This document shows, one piece after another, positions 11,596 to 24,027 of a stretch of DNA of 64,000 bases. Made by a program: the position numbers and the translations under genes. Each line of letters opens with the position of its first letter. The first letter of the stretch is position 1. The stretch spans positions 22,162,001 through 22,226,000 of the forward strand of contig OX940869.1 in NCBI GenBank assembly GCA_954871525.1, written 5' to 3'. This stretch comes from Parietaria judaica (Eukaryota > Streptophyta > Magnoliopsida > Rosales > Urticaceae). The notes below the pieces were generated by a model. The model did no database searches and had not been told where the DNA came from. It saw nothing but the letters and a program-made list of their open reading frames with translations.

Positions 11596-14500
11596 TTCTC
11601 CCCCGTAAGTTTGACTTGGGTCGAGGTTCTTCACTCCGAGCAGCTCTCTCATCTCCGCGAACTTAACTCTTGCTAGAGCCTTGGTGAGTATGTCTGCCCG
11701 CTGCTCCTTCGTGCTGACAAACTCCACGATGATCTTCCTCTTCTCCACACACTCGCGAATATAATGATACCGAGTGTCTATGTGTTTACTCCGACCATGA
11801 AACACTGGGTTCTTCATCAGTGCTATTGCGGACTTGTTGTCCACGTAGAGTGTTACTGGCTTCTGCTCGTCTCCAGTCACTTCACTCAGAATCCCCTTCA
11901 ACCACATAGCTTGACATGCTGCTGCGGTTGCTGCCATGAACTCCGCTTCACACGAGGATAAAGCTACATTCTTCTGCTTCTGAGATTGCCAGGTGATCAG
12001 GTTCCCATTGATGTAGAACGCCATCCCTCCGGTACTCTTCCTATCATCAATGACACTGGCCAGATCACTGTCAGTGAAGCCGACTAGCTCTTCGGCTCCC
12101 CTGCCTCTTCCATATTGGATCCCGTAGTACGTCGTTCCCTTTACGTAGCGCAAGATGTGCTTCACGGCCTGCTGGTGTGCACTTTTAGGCTTCTCCATGA
12201 AACGACTAACTATCCCGACTGCGTGAGAAATGTCTGGTCGGGTGTGGGTGAGATATCTCAGACACCCGATCACGCGTCTGTACTCTGTGGGATCCACTTC
12301 TCCTCCTTCAGCATCCTTCCCGAGTTGCAGCTTCGCCTCCATTGGGTACTTGCTCGGGTTGCAATCCGTCATCTCGAACTGCTTGAGGATATTCTTCGCG
12401 TAGGCCGACTGCTTGAGCGTGCTGCAGTCCTTCTTCTGGTCTACCTCGATGCCGAGGTAGTAAGACAGTAGTCCAAGATCACTCATCTCGAACTCGGCCA
12501 TCATTTGCTTCTTGAATCCTTCTACGCCTCCTGCGCTGGATCCAGTGACTATCAGGTCGTCTACATAAACTCCGACGACCAGAACTTATTCTCTGCTGCT
12601 CCTGGTGTACACTGCCTGCTCCCTGGAACACTTTGTGAATCCAAGACTCTTCAAACTCTTTTCGAGGCGTATGTTCAACGCCCTTGGAGCTTGACGTAGC
12701 CCGTATAGAGCCTTAGAGAGCTTGTACACCTTCTTCTCCTTGCCCTTGATGACGCCAAAACCTTCAGGTTGACTGACGTAGACTTCTTCTTCGAGGTCAC
12801 CATTTAAGAATGCCGATTTGACATCCATGTGGTGAATCTCCCAACCTCGATGAGCTGCTAGGGCTAGGATGAGTCTGATCGTATCTAGTCTCGCCACAGG
12901 AGCAAAGACTTCCTCGAAGTCGACTCCTTGCCTCTACATGTAGCCTTTGGCAACTAGCCTTGCCTTGTGCTTTAGGACATTCCCCTCGGTGTCCTTTTTG
13001 AGCTTGTAGACCCATTTCAAGCCAATAGGCTTTTGACCTTTGGGCAGGTCGGTGAGCTCCTATGTCTTGTTCTTCTCGATGGACTCCAGCTCCTTCGTCA
13101 TTGCCTCCTGCCATTCCTGCTCGCTTGCTGCCTCTAGGTAGTTGGCTGGCTCCTCGGTGCACAACAAGGACAACTCTTCTAAGTTCATCTCCACTTCCTG
13201 AGACTCTTCGTAGACTTCTACTAGAGGACGGAATCCCCTTGGGCCATCCTTGATCGAGGAATCTCTTAAGCTGGACGAGCTGAGTCTGCTCGGGCTGGGT
13301 GTCCTGGGTGTACCCGGGCACGAATCTCTGGTAGGGGGACCAGAGCTGGTAGGAGTACCTGAGCTGGTGGAGGCACCCGAGCTGGTAGGGGCACCCGAGC
13401 TGGAGGGGTTACCCAAGCTGAATGAGCTGGTGGGGGCACCTTCCTACTCTACTACGCCCCCTTCTTCTTTGACTACGAACTCAACTGAGTTCTGCTCGGG
13501 GTCTCCGTTCTCGTCGCGCCAATCCCACTTCTTCTCTTCTTCGAACATGGCATCTCTGCTCACCTGGATCTTGCCGCGTCGGGGGTCAAAGAGTCTGTGT
13601 GCCTTGCTTCCGTCTTCAACACCAAGGTACACCATAGGCTGACTCCTGTCGTCGAGCTTCTTGAGATGGGGACCCACAGTTTTCACATGTGCGGTGCACC
13701 CAAACACTCTCAAGTTCTCTAAGTGAGGTTTCTTTCTATTCCATGCCTGGTAGGGTGTGCGCTCTCCTAGCGCCTTTGTTGGCAAACGGTTTAGCAAATA
13801 GACCGCGTGTCTAACTTCTTCTCCCCAATACCTCGTTGGTACTTGCATACTCTTCAGCAAGCTCCTTGTTGTATCCATCACTGTTCGGTTTCGTCTCTCC
13901 ACCACACCGTTCTGCTGGGGAGTGTATGGTGCGATCAGGTGGCCCTCAACTCCTTCCTCATCGCAGAATTCTCCGAACTACTGAGATGTGAACTCACCAC
14001 CTCGGTCTGTTCTCAAGACCTTCATCTTGTGTTCTGACCCATTCTCCACGAGCCTCTTGAACTTCTTGAAGACTTCAAAGGCTCCACTCTTCTCTTTGAG
14101 CGTGTAAATCCACATCCAGCGACTGTAGTCGTCAATAAGTAGTAGGAAATACTTGCTTCCGGCTAGAGTTGCTGGGGTGATAGGACCACAGAGGTCCGCA
14201 TGCACCAGCTGGAGAGGCCGCTCTGTTCGGAACTTGGCCTTGATCGGGAATGGCACTCGAGCCTGTTTCGCGATCATGCAGCATTCGCATAGCTGGTTGG
14301 GGTGTTCAATCTTGGGAACCCAAAAGGCCATCTCTTTCTCGCCCATCATCTTGAGCGCGTAGAAGTTTACGTGCCCAAGTCTCGCATGCAACAACCAGGC
14401 CGGGTCTGCTAGGGACGCCATTAAGCAGACGGGCTGGCCTGTCTCCAGGAGAATCTTGTACAACCTGTTCGGCGCTTTCTTCACCTTCATCAACAGGTTG

Positions 14501-16073
14501 CCACTTCTGTTCCACATCTTCAGATAGGGACCAGACATCACCACTGTGTTGCCGATCTCTGTCATCTGTCCGAGGCTGATGATGTTACTCTTTAGCTTTG
14601 GGATGTAGTGGACCTGTGTCATGAGGCGTTGGTCCCCGTTCTTGCACACGAACAAGATGGACCCTCTGCCTCTGATTTCAACGATTGAGCCGTTGCCAAA
14701 TTTCACGTTCCCAGTGATTTTCTCATCGAGCTCTTCAAACTTAGCTCGGTCTCCTGTCATGTGGTTGCTCGCGTCATTGTCTAGGTACCAGACGTCGGTA
14801 GAGACTTTCTGCTCTCCGTCAACGAGGAGGTTCGCAATAACCTTGTCCTCTATCAGGAACACCATCTCCAAGCTGGTCTGCTCTCTGGTCTCTAGTGTCT
14901 GGTCTCTGCTCTCTGCTGTATGGTCTCTGCTCTCTGCTCGCTGGTCTCTGATCTCTGGTCTCTGCTCGGATTCCGAGCAGGTCTGCTCTCTTTTCTCCGG
15001 ACAGATCTGCTCCTTGCTCTCCTGGCAGGTCTGCTCTCTCTCGCTTACGAGGATCGTCTCCTCGTCTTTTTGTCCGTCCAGGCTCACCTCCTGTTCGGCA
15101 AACATCAGAGCCGGCTGGTCTTCATCGAATCTCATCAGATTCGCTTCCTCTTTGTGGTTCTTGCTGCGACACTCTGAAGCAAAGTGCCCAAGCTTCTGAC
15201 AATTATAGCACTTCACTGTGCTCTTGTCTCTCCTGGTCGTGCTTTCCTGACGGGGTGCACCACTGTCGCGACCTCGCGTGTCACGACCTCTCCCTCGTCC
15301 ACGACCTCTACCACGTCCTCGGCTGTCTCCACTGTAGCTACTCCGACCAGAGGAGCTAGAAGAAAAGTCTGCTCCCCGCTTTTCTTTTGTCTGGCCGTCC
15401 ACTGTTCATGCGTGAGCAGGAGGTTCTTCTCCTCTTCTCTGTCACCGTAACCCCGAAGTCTCTCCTCGTGGGCTTTGAGGCGACCAACAACCTCCTCGAC
15501 CGTCATGGTCTTGAGGTCGCCGAACTGCTCAATCGATGTCACGATCTGCATGTATTTGTGAGGCACTGCTCGGAGAAACTTCTTGACGACGGTGGTCTCC
15601 TCCGCTTTGTCTCCCAGCGAGCGTATGCCGGTCACAATGGACGTGAGCCGCATAGCGAAATCATCAATTGATTCGCTTTCCCTCATCCTCATAACCTCGA
15701 ACTCACTCTTCAAGGTCTGGACCTTTGCCTCCTTGACGCGATCTGCGCCCATGTACATGGTTCGAAGTGTCGACCACGCCTCCTTTGCGGAATCCTTTTC
15801 GGCGATCATAAGAAGGACATCTTCCGGAACTCCTTGGTAGATGGCGGCGAGTGCTATTCTCTCCTTGCGCCCTTCGACATCGCTGCCTTCCACAGCCTCC
15901 CAGACTCCTTGCGCCTGCACTTGCGCCTGCAAATTCACTCGCATCTTCAACGCCCAAACCGAGTAATTACTCTTCGTGAGCATCGGGTAATGGTGCGTCA
16001 CATTCCCTTCCTTTGATCCGATCTTCGTCGCCGTCGTCAGCTCTCCTCCAGTGGACTCGCTTGGTGACGACAT
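11353..16073 (-). pseudogene. gag-pol: Copia-2 gag-pol, broken by stops and a frameshift
   Basis: Same domain order as Copia-1, starting at the ATG at 16073. Gag runs to about 15376, where a G-run is one base shorter than in Copia-1 and the frame shifts. The frame then gives the Arg/Gly tract, CCHC knuckle ([14 protein letters not shown]), a Glu/Arg/Gln-rich repeat insert absent from Copia-1, protease, integrase, RT and RNase H. Stops fall at 13978 (CAG to TAG after the integrase [10 protein letters not shown]), 13444, 13060 (TGG to TAG), 12934 (CAG to TAG) and 12586. The protease motif reads DNDAS instead of DNGAS, which should inactivate it. The C-terminal RT/RNase H part (12504-11353) is open and runs about 80 codons into the 3' LTR. 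No functional product is expected from this copy. Confidence 0.93.
11596..11604 (-). other. Polypurine tract of Copia-2
   Basis: GGGGGAGAA on the minus strand, next to the TGTGAG start of the 3' LTR; identical to the Copia-1 tract. Confidence 0.9.
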
Positions 16074-16089
16074 CTTCTTTGGCTACCTG

Positions 16090-16101
16090 GCTCTGATACC
16101 A
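16090..16101 (-). other. Primer-binding site of Copia-2
   Basis: TGGTATCAGAGC on the minus strand, two bases inside the 5' LTR, as in Copia-1; initiator-Met tRNA type. Confidence 0.92.
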
Positions 16102-16103
16102 AT

Positions 16104-16694
16104 TGTTGGTTCCCAATGGGAATGGATCTGCAACCAAAGAACACACAAAGAACAAGAACAAAGGAAGAAGAAGTTTTGGGAGAAAGAATTCTCTTTGATT
16201 AATTCGAAGGCAGAAATTGCAATAATGGAGTTACAAAAAATTAAACACTAACACTAGTATTTATAGGAGACCAAAAACGAAACCCTAGCTAAACTTCCTA
16301 AAATACACTCAATCAAATCTTTTACATTTACATCGAATCCTAACATAATCAGGAAACCAAATCAAATCAAATCTCCAAACTTTCTTCTCAAGTTTGGCAC
16401 CTTCTAGGATGGGTTTCGATGACTTCTGGTCGGGTGTCCCTAGCAAGCCTGCTAGGGTGTAGTTCTGCCTGGGGCATTCCTGCTCGGGGCTCGTCTGCTA
16501 GGGAGCCACTTCTACTCCCCCCCATCTCTTCTAGGGGTATGTCTGGTAGGAGCATCTCTGGTAGGAACATCTCTGGTGGGGAACTTCCTGCTAGGAAGAT
16601 CTCTGCTCGGGCTCTTCTCTGTTCGCTCTGGTAGGGAAATCCCTAGTGGGGAAATCTCTGCTAGGAGTTGAGCCAAGTCAGGCTTAAACTCACA
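16104..16694 (-). repeat. Copia-2 5' LTR (591 bp)
   Basis: Pair of the LTR at 11006-11595. TATA box TATAAATA (minus) at 16258-16265. The right end TGTGAG (minus) touches the duplicated TCTGC. Confidence 0.94.
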
Positions 16695-16724
16695 TCTGCT
16701 ATAGTGACGGGGTGGGGCATCGAT

Positions 16725-16727
16725 ATA

Positions 16728-16801
<74 letters not shown>

Positions 16802-17027
16802 CAGGTCCTCCCTCGCCGCCCAGACACCGCCGAGAAAGAAAAACACCTCGAGGATCGCCAGAGAGAGCGCGGAGGCTCAAGACGAAGAATTCACCTCCAG
16901 CTAGGACGACCTCTAGTCAACCCCCGTTGACTCCACCTTGACTACCCACACAATCATAGGGTCTGGCCCTGGGCTCGAACCGTGCGCCAGGTTCTACATT
17001 AATCCATTTTCGTGCATTAACAACAAC

Positions 17028-17060
<33 letters not shown>
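16725..17060. repeat. (TA)n and (AAT)n microsatellites around an LTR remnant
   Basis: A long (TA)n run covers about 16725-16798 and an (AAT)n run about 17027-17057. Between them, 16800-16990 is GC-rich and looks like the continuation of the LTR element split by Copia-2; no recognisable domain. Confidence 0.8.
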
Positions 17061-17061
<1 letters not shown>

Positions 17062-17640
17062 TAACGGACAGTTATTTTTGCCGCATGCCTTCAATGCATG
17101 ATGAGAGAAGAAAGTAATTGACTTATTGTAGCCACGCCACAAAACCAATCTTGAGCTTGTTCATAGCATCATATATTTAATACAATATATATAATGCAAA
17201 ATATATTTTAAGGATGATAAGGACTACTATGATGAAGTCAGACCTTCTGGCCGATTAAAAACTTTGTTTTATATACTCAGATTCAATTATTAGGTTTTTG
17301 GATCTTCGGTAAGGTTTTTGATTTTTTGCACCCTTATTACAATTTATACTGTAATTAAGATCATGGTGTTTGATATATAGATACGTATATATGTATATAG
17401 AGGTGAGACAATTAGCCTAAATTTCTTTCTTATTAAATAAAGATCGACCAAATATGAGCTAAGTTACGGTTTGTTATTACTTCATACAATAAAATTTTCT
17501 CATTGCCGTGTTCAAATACAGTTACCCATTGGAGAAGGCAAAGACCACTAAAAGTATTAGCTGTAATAAAATCTTGTGTCATAATAAGCAAGAAAGCGAC
17601 ATGAAATAAACATCAATAAAGACCATCATAAATACATATA

Positions 17641-17681
<41 letters not shown>

Positions 17682-18161
17682 TTGACATAGATACGAAATT
17701 TCAAATGCAAAAGAGACCAATTATTTTGGGCAAATCTATTCATCCCCACTCACACACTTGCACACTCTTAATTAGTACCACTATACTCAAATCCTATTAA
17801 TAATTTATTGCCAAATCCTAACAATACATGACCATATCTTTATGTGAAAGCATATGAGATACTATTACAAAATATTGAAAAAAAGTTGAATAATATAACT
17901 ACTTGAAAAAGCTTATATATAATAAACGATATGATTGTGAATAGTGGGATATTTTTTATGCCAAAACTGTGTTATTTGCTTCCAAAGCATGAATAATTTA
18001 CATGTCAGTGAAGAAAAAAGAAATAGAAGCAAAGCAGCCAAGAACAGCTTTTGACAAAACCATAACTATCAAGGGGATATGTATTAATGATGTAATCTTA
18101 AAACCCAAAAAAAAAAAAAAAATAGAGCGAGAAGGAAATACTAGTACTCATTAACATTTTT
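17061..18161. other. Intergenic, 3' of the MYB gene
   Basis: AT-rich, with (TA)n near 17637-17685 and an A-run at 18105-18121. The MYB 3' UTR must lie in the right part of this stretch. I could not place a clear poly(A) signal, and no other gene is visible. Confidence 0.6.
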
Positions 18162-19916
18162 TTAGAACATTGGAGATTCAGAGGGTGAAGAATTAACCAA
18201 ATTAAGAATACTATTCCAGTAATTCTCGTTATCTTGGTACGGCTCCTCGCTCCTGCTGCCGGTGACACCGTTTTCAGACTCGCCAGCCCCTCCACCGCCT
18301 TCGGACAAACTTTGGTTATCGGAGTTGTCAAGCAAAAGACTCGTAAACCCTAACCCTAATTGGTCCTCCTGCGCTAGTACGTTGACATCGATGCCGGTAA
18401 ACGAGAGCGAGCTTTGTTCGATTTTGTCTTCGTGATGATGAAAGTTCTCGTTTAAGCTCTTCCAGTCATGGTCGTCCTGCTTAGCCTCCCCGGAGTTCGT
18501 AGCCGACGACGACCCCACGAACTCAATCATCGCCGCTCTCTTCTCCGCTGTAAAAGTCAATGTTGACGTAGGCGACTCGAGGTCCTCGCCGTGAAGAGCC
18601 ACCCTCGACTTCGACCAACTCCCGTGGTGATTCCAGTGCGCGGTGCTGTTAGGGCTACTATTTCCAGCTCCGACGTCGGTCTTCGAAGACGAACGAGCAG
18701 CGGATCTCAGCCGAAGCTTGGACTCGCGGACGAGGCGAGCCTCGGCTTCAAGGCGAGCGCTCTCCCACTGCGCCATGTGGCTGAGATTCGCGGCGTTCTT
18801 GGACTGAACGCCATCGTTCAAGAGGAGGTCGTTCTTGGGCTTGTGGGTCACGGGGTCTATTCCCATTTTGGCCAGCCTTTTCTTCAAGTGCGTGTTCCAG
18901 TAGTTCTTGATCTCGTTGTCTGTTCGCTTTGACAAGTGAGTCGCAATCGCTGACCATCTAGAGAGAGGAGAAGAGAAGAGATAGGATTTGAATACTGTTA
19001 GTACTTCAATGTGTAAGAAATCATGAAATGAAACAAGCTATATTAATGATACATTGTTTATTATTTCTTGCATTTATAATACTTAAATATACATGGCATG
19101 AAATTTTTGTCTGTCAGACTGATCAGATTTTGAAAATCTGGGTGGTGACCAGAATTATGAATAATATATATCATAACTCATACAGTCGCAATGAGTGAGT
19201 CTGCTTGATTCAGAGAGGCCATATTTTTACATTTAAAGCATATCACGCGAAAGAAAGCTCAACATATAATGCCCTGCGTCTAATATTTTCTGTGTTTTTT
19301 TATTGAAAGCTTGAGAGTTGAGAGAGAGTTGACCTAACACAAAATTTAACCTGTTATCTCTAAATTATACACAGCTAAAAAACCAAGTTTAATGATTAAA
19401 AACCCTAGTTGACATCCATATATACATCATACATATGTCCTCAAAACATAGTCTGATCATATATATGATTAACACCAACTAGAAAATATAAGAACTTGAC
19501 CACAAAAAGAAGCCAGTATATGTAAATGTAATGATATATAATAATGTAGTGTGTATATATATACATATATATACCTATTCCCTAGAAGAGCGTGAAGTTG
19601 AATAATGGTTTGCTCTTCTTGCAAGCTGAACTTTCCTCTCTTGATATCAGGTCTCAGATAGTTAGTCCATCTTAGTCTACAGCTCTTTCCACACCTTTGA
19701 AGCCCTAATAACATAGACCATCGAAAGTCAGCACATCATCAACTCTATATATACGTAATAGTATTTATGTATGTTAATGTTACCAGCTTTTGCTGGTAAA
19801 GCTCTCCAACTTCCATGGCCGTGTTCTTCAATGTACGCCAAGAGTTTCTGATCTTCCTCAGGAGTCCAAGGGCCTTTCTTCAACCCCACTTTGTCACAGC
19901 ATGGTGACCGACCCAT
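18162..19916 (-). CDS. MYB16/MYB106-like: MIXTA-type R2R3-MYB transcription factor (subgroup 9)
   Basis: Nuclear DNA-binding regulator; known subgroup 9 members (MIXTA, MYB16, MYB106/NOECK) control conical and epidermal cell outgrowth, trichomes and cuticle. Three exons with GT-AG introns: 19784-19916, 19575-19704 and 18162-18957 (introns 79 and 617 bp), giving 352 residues. The 133- and 130-bp first exons are the usual sizes for this family. The protein starts [18 protein letters not shown]2 has Trp 17, 37 and 57; R3 has Phe 70, Trp 89 and Trp 108. The subgroup 9 signature [19 protein letters not shown] is at 150-168, and the C-terminus ends [18 protein letters not shown], as in MYB16/106 relatives. 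Small departures are LSKRTDNE in R3 (usually LPKRTDNE) and RALPAKAG in R2. The bHLH-interaction signature of R3 is absent, as expected here. All splice sites and the frame are intact. Which of MYB16 or MYB106 is the closer relative cannot be settled by eye. Confidence 0.95.
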
Positions 19917-20138
19917 CTCTGTGAATCGCTTGAGAGCTTGTGCTGATCTTCTTTATATATGTATATATATATATCAATGGAAGATGAGATGTGTTGAGTA
20001 TGATCAGATAGTTGGGAGAGAGAGTGTGAGTGTGTTTGATACTTGGCTTTGTAAATGAAGAGATATGGGAGTGAAGAAAGGTCAGCGACATAAATGGGAT
20101 GATGAAATAAATATGCTCAGAGTATGTGTCTCTTTGCA

Positions 20139-20147
20139 TTATATAAG
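20139..20147 (-). promoter_or_regulatory. TATA box of the MYB gene
   Basis: CTTATATAA on the minus strand, about 225 bp upstream of the MYB ATG, leaving room for a roughly 190-nt leader. The leader (19917-20110) contains CT-rich and (TA)n tracts. The transcription start is inferred only from spacing. Confidence 0.5.
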
Positions 20148-20149
20148 AC

Positions 20150-21195
20150 TTCCTATGACGAAACTGCCCTTCAATAGTTCTTATGGAGTTACATTGTATA
20201 GGGTAATTGCGATGGAGCTACCCTTCCACAAAGCAAAATTTTAACAAAATTAAATAATTTAAGTGCCGGAAACATAAAAAATCGGCGAAATAAGTGTTGA
20301 CGCGATCTGCGATTTGCGAAGTTAAGCCGTCGACTGTCGGTGACACATAAAACCGAGACAACAAGATGCTTTCCTGATCCATGGAGACAATATACTGAAC
20401 AACTGAAAATGTTTGAGAGGAATTGGCTAGGATATAAAAGTGCAAATTAGATGGGTTGGAGAGGAAAAAAAAGAATAAAGAAGATTTAGAGAACAGAAAT
20501 ATATGAAGATAGTATTGGGTGTGACTTAGAATATGAGATTGTGACACAGTGAGAGTGAGCGGTTGAGAATCTGACACATTTGTGTAGGTAAACTTACCGG
20601 AAAGGCTTGGTGATTCTTAGCCTGAGTTGCGGTTAAGTTATGACATTGCCATCCTGGGGAAGAGAGCGCCCCACGCCTCTCCGAGGGTGTCCTTCTCTTT
20701 TCTTGTCATGGATCTCTTCTTATCGGTTAAAGTGTGTGGTACGTTTCTTTTGGTGCGCACGAAGGACGAGTCCGGTCCAGGCAGGGGCCCAGGCGGTTCA
20801 GGTGAGTGAAGACACCCGAGAAATAGTTCCTCGGTGGAGGGTCACAACTCGGGATATATGGAGTCCGAAAATAGGCACGACACAATCGATCTTAAACCCA
20901 AGAGGAAACAACCTCAAATTACTCTGATAGCCAAATAACTTGAGCTTGATTATGCTAGTATATAGCTAATAAAATTTAATCGAAAGCGAATTGCTTGTTT
21001 TTCTCCAGTCAATGATTCTGTTTGTTTCCATTTAATATAGGTTGATCTATCAATATCAGATGTGATTAGTCACCAAGAATTATAGCATTTTTCTATTCTG
21101 CTGAGTACAATTAATTTAATTATTCGAACTTTAAATCACACATTTTTTTATTATTATTAAGTGTTACAGTATACTTCTTTTAACTTTATATATAA
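20150..21195. other. Upstream region of the MYB gene
   Basis: About 1 kb between the MYB TATA box and the Helitron. 20590-20930 is GC-richer with open frames of up to 95 codons on the plus strand, none recognisable. It may be an old transposon remnant. Cis-elements for MYB expression would be expected in 20150-20600. Confidence 0.5.
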
Positions 21196-22632
21196 CTAGA
21201 CGATTGCCCGCGCTATGCGCGGTAGTAAAAAAAACATAATTTACAATTTTAAGTTAGTATGTGAAAGATTTATTCTTGATATTTTTCAATATTTTTGAAA
21301 TTAATTAAGACATTTATTACTACTGAAAAATAAGAATTTTTTTATTCAATGACGCAACATTTATAATATTTTTAAAATATAATTCAGGCTTGCTTTTATG
21401 ATATCTATATTAATATTTAACAGTGGATTTATGTGAATCATGAATCTATTTCACCATATTTGTTTTATAAACAAATAGACATATATACATGCGTTAAATA
21501 AAAAATAATTAAATATATATTATCAAAAAATCTCTACTTTTGCAAAAAAAATATATTATTTGAAGTTTTGTTTTAACTAATTTTTTTTCAAAAATACTTT
21601 CTAATATCTGAAGAATATATATTGATCATATATATGAATATTGTCATTCTCAGCATACTATTTTTATTCCATATTACTACTACACATTTATGATTATTAT
21701 TTCAAATGAAAATCACCAAGCTATCATAGTTATTGACTTTTTCATGTTATTTGATGCCACTTAATTTTATTGTCTAATTAATACGTAGTTTAGTGTAAAG
21801 AGTTTATTCCTCTTCCAATATAGTTACGTACTACTTTCCTGTTAAATGCTCTTGATTCCTACTCCAATGGTTAACAGCTAATTACTTCTCTCTTATCATT
21901 CTCGCATGATCGCATCTGATCAAAAGTTAAAAGTAGTCTATAAATATAAGCACAAAAGAAATAAAAAAAAAAATACACTAAATTAATATTTACAGAATAA
22001 AAAATATATTGAGTATAAGCGATAGATTAAACATAAATTTAAAAACCTTAAAAACTAACTTCGTTCTTACAATGAGCCTTTGATACTAAAACATATGCAT
22101 ATGGATATTAATATTATATAGGAATAACCTGACTATACAATTTTTTAAGACTTGTGATTCTAAAAAAAATAAAAAAATACTATGTACACTTTATATAGTA
22201 GTCTTTGTTTCGGATAATACCTCTAAAATTTTAATATTGAAAATAATAATTTACTTAGGTTGGGATCATCAGTTACTATGGCAATGAACGATGTGGCCTT
22301 CGAAGTTCTTCGAGGGCATCTTCATAGCAGTCTCTCTGTACGTAATATTGTCTTGTCGATGAACATGCATAGATTCTGTTCAACTTGCCGAGCCCCATGG
22401 AACCTTCCTCTCTTTTCTCTAGTATCATAGATCAACCCAAAAAATTTCAAGCCAAAAATCGTTAAGAGAAACTAATCAACGCATTATGCAAAAAAAAAAT
22501 CAATCCAAAAGTCGCATAAAATGACTCTCACCCAAGAAGTGATGGAGAAACAACTTACGGTCGCGCTTGCAGAGAAGGCTCATCTTCGACATTGGGGAAA
22601 TGCGTCAAAAAAACTAAGAATCAATAAACGTA

Positions 22633-22663
<31 letters not shown>

Positions 22664-23291
22664 ATATAAATACCCTTTCTCAAATAAAACAAATGATAGT
22701 TGTGATTGTGCTACAATAAAAGGAATCGAATCCTAACGGCGCCATCGAGAAGTTGCCATTCTAAAAAATGAGTTGCTTATGACCATCATCAACCATCGTA
22801 ATAGTAGGGTTAAGAAATGAAAAAGACAAAAAGAATACATACCATAATTGAATCCATCATCCATATGTGTTTGGGCTACTCATGCATGTATATATATTAT
22901 ATAAGCAGGTGGATAGGTATAAAAATTAATATGGGAACTTTTTGTATTCCAATAAAATTTCCTAATTAATAGGATATACTTATATCATTAAACTATGCAC
23001 AAAGACACAAATATCAGTTACGTACAATCTCTCATATGTCAATACTGCTTCTCAAAAACTTATTGTTGTGACCCTTTATATTCAGACAAATAAATACATT
23101 GATAGGGTATATTAACTATTGAGTGAGTTTCACCTAAAAAATAAATAAAAAAGTTAGAAAAATAGGAATTCTCAAGGCTTGAATCTTATTGTGCCAAATT
23201 TCTTATACTTCCTCCTAACACCACCTTTTCTTAATGCTTTGATTTTATGTTGCCACGTCACTTGTTTTTTCCTCCTTTTATAATATATAGA
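21196..23291 (-). mobile_element. Non-autonomous Helitron, complete
   Basis: On the minus strand it begins TCTATATATTATAAAAGGAG at 23291 and ends with a GC hairpin (CCGCGC-ATA-GCGCGG, 21208-21222), eight bases, then CTAG at 21196-21199. It sits between A (21195) and T (23292), as Helitrons do. At 2,096 bp it has no Rep or helicase frame, so it would need proteins from another copy. A less AT-rich core at 22257-22610 may be captured sequence. Confidence 0.9.
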
Positions 23292-24027
23292 TTGGCTTGA
23301 GAGTAAATAGCCTAATGAACCCAAATAATGCAAGTATATATATAGTCGGTGAAGAAGATCTGATAACTTTTATAGTTGAAGTTGCGTTAAACATTTATAA
23401 GGATACATGCGACAAAAATACTCATATAACTTTTTTATTTTAGGAAAAAATTATGAATTATATAACGAAAGTTAACATAAATAATTAAATTTTTTCGTTA
23501 TAAAGTTCTTACTATGAAGTTCGATGTGACATCATATTTTTATTCTCTTTAACCATATATGAAATACAAGAACTTTAAAAACTAAATAAAGAATACTTAA
23601 ATTCTTGCATAATATCAAAAAAGTGTTCTACAATGTAAAATAATTAATAAAACCGAAAACACAATCAAATTATACATATCCAAATAAAATTTCATGGTAT
23701 TAAATTAGCGGAAAAGCATATTAGTTTTATCTGTTTTTAAGTCCATTGTCTGAAGATCAGAGATCAGACCGACCGTGGATTAAAAGTGAGAAGATCAATC
23801 GGATAAGTAATTGAAGTATATTTATGGGTATATCGTAGGTTGTTGACCTATAACAAGCAAACCTAGTGTTAAACTTATGATGGATTTAAGGTAGGTATTG
23901 ATCTCTACCCTTTTTCACGAGATGAACGTCCAAATAAATATAATAATTGTATGATTGATTAAATTATATTGGTTATAACCAAATTACAACCGCACACAAT
24001 ATAACCAATATAATTTAATATTCGGAT

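Larger units (their letters stand above)
11006..16694 (-). mobile_element. Copia-2 LTR retrotransposon, complete but decayed
   Basis: Full-length Copia element of the Copia-1 family. LTRs at 11006-11595 (3') and 16104-16694 (5'), PBS at 16090-16101, purine tract at 11596-11604. It is flanked by a perfect 5-bp target duplication, TCTGC, at 11001-11005 and 16695-16699, so both ends are certain. By my count the two LTRs differ at about 16 places in 590 bp (near 2.7%), making it older than Copia-1, consistent with its broken gag-pol. Confidence 0.96.

Noticed and set aside
16955..16990. tRNA-like text (GGGCTCGAACC, B-box resemblance)
   Set aside because: No A box, anticodon arm or acceptor stem could be built around it.
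20290..20330. CGATTTGCGAAGTT phrase shared with about 41830-41860
   Set aside because: Too short and without defined ends; cannot be called a repeat family from two hits.
20218..20577. 119-codon minus-strand frame upstream of the MYB gene
   Set aside because: Low-complexity Ser/Leu/Phe text in AT-rich DNA, no domain; a chance frame.
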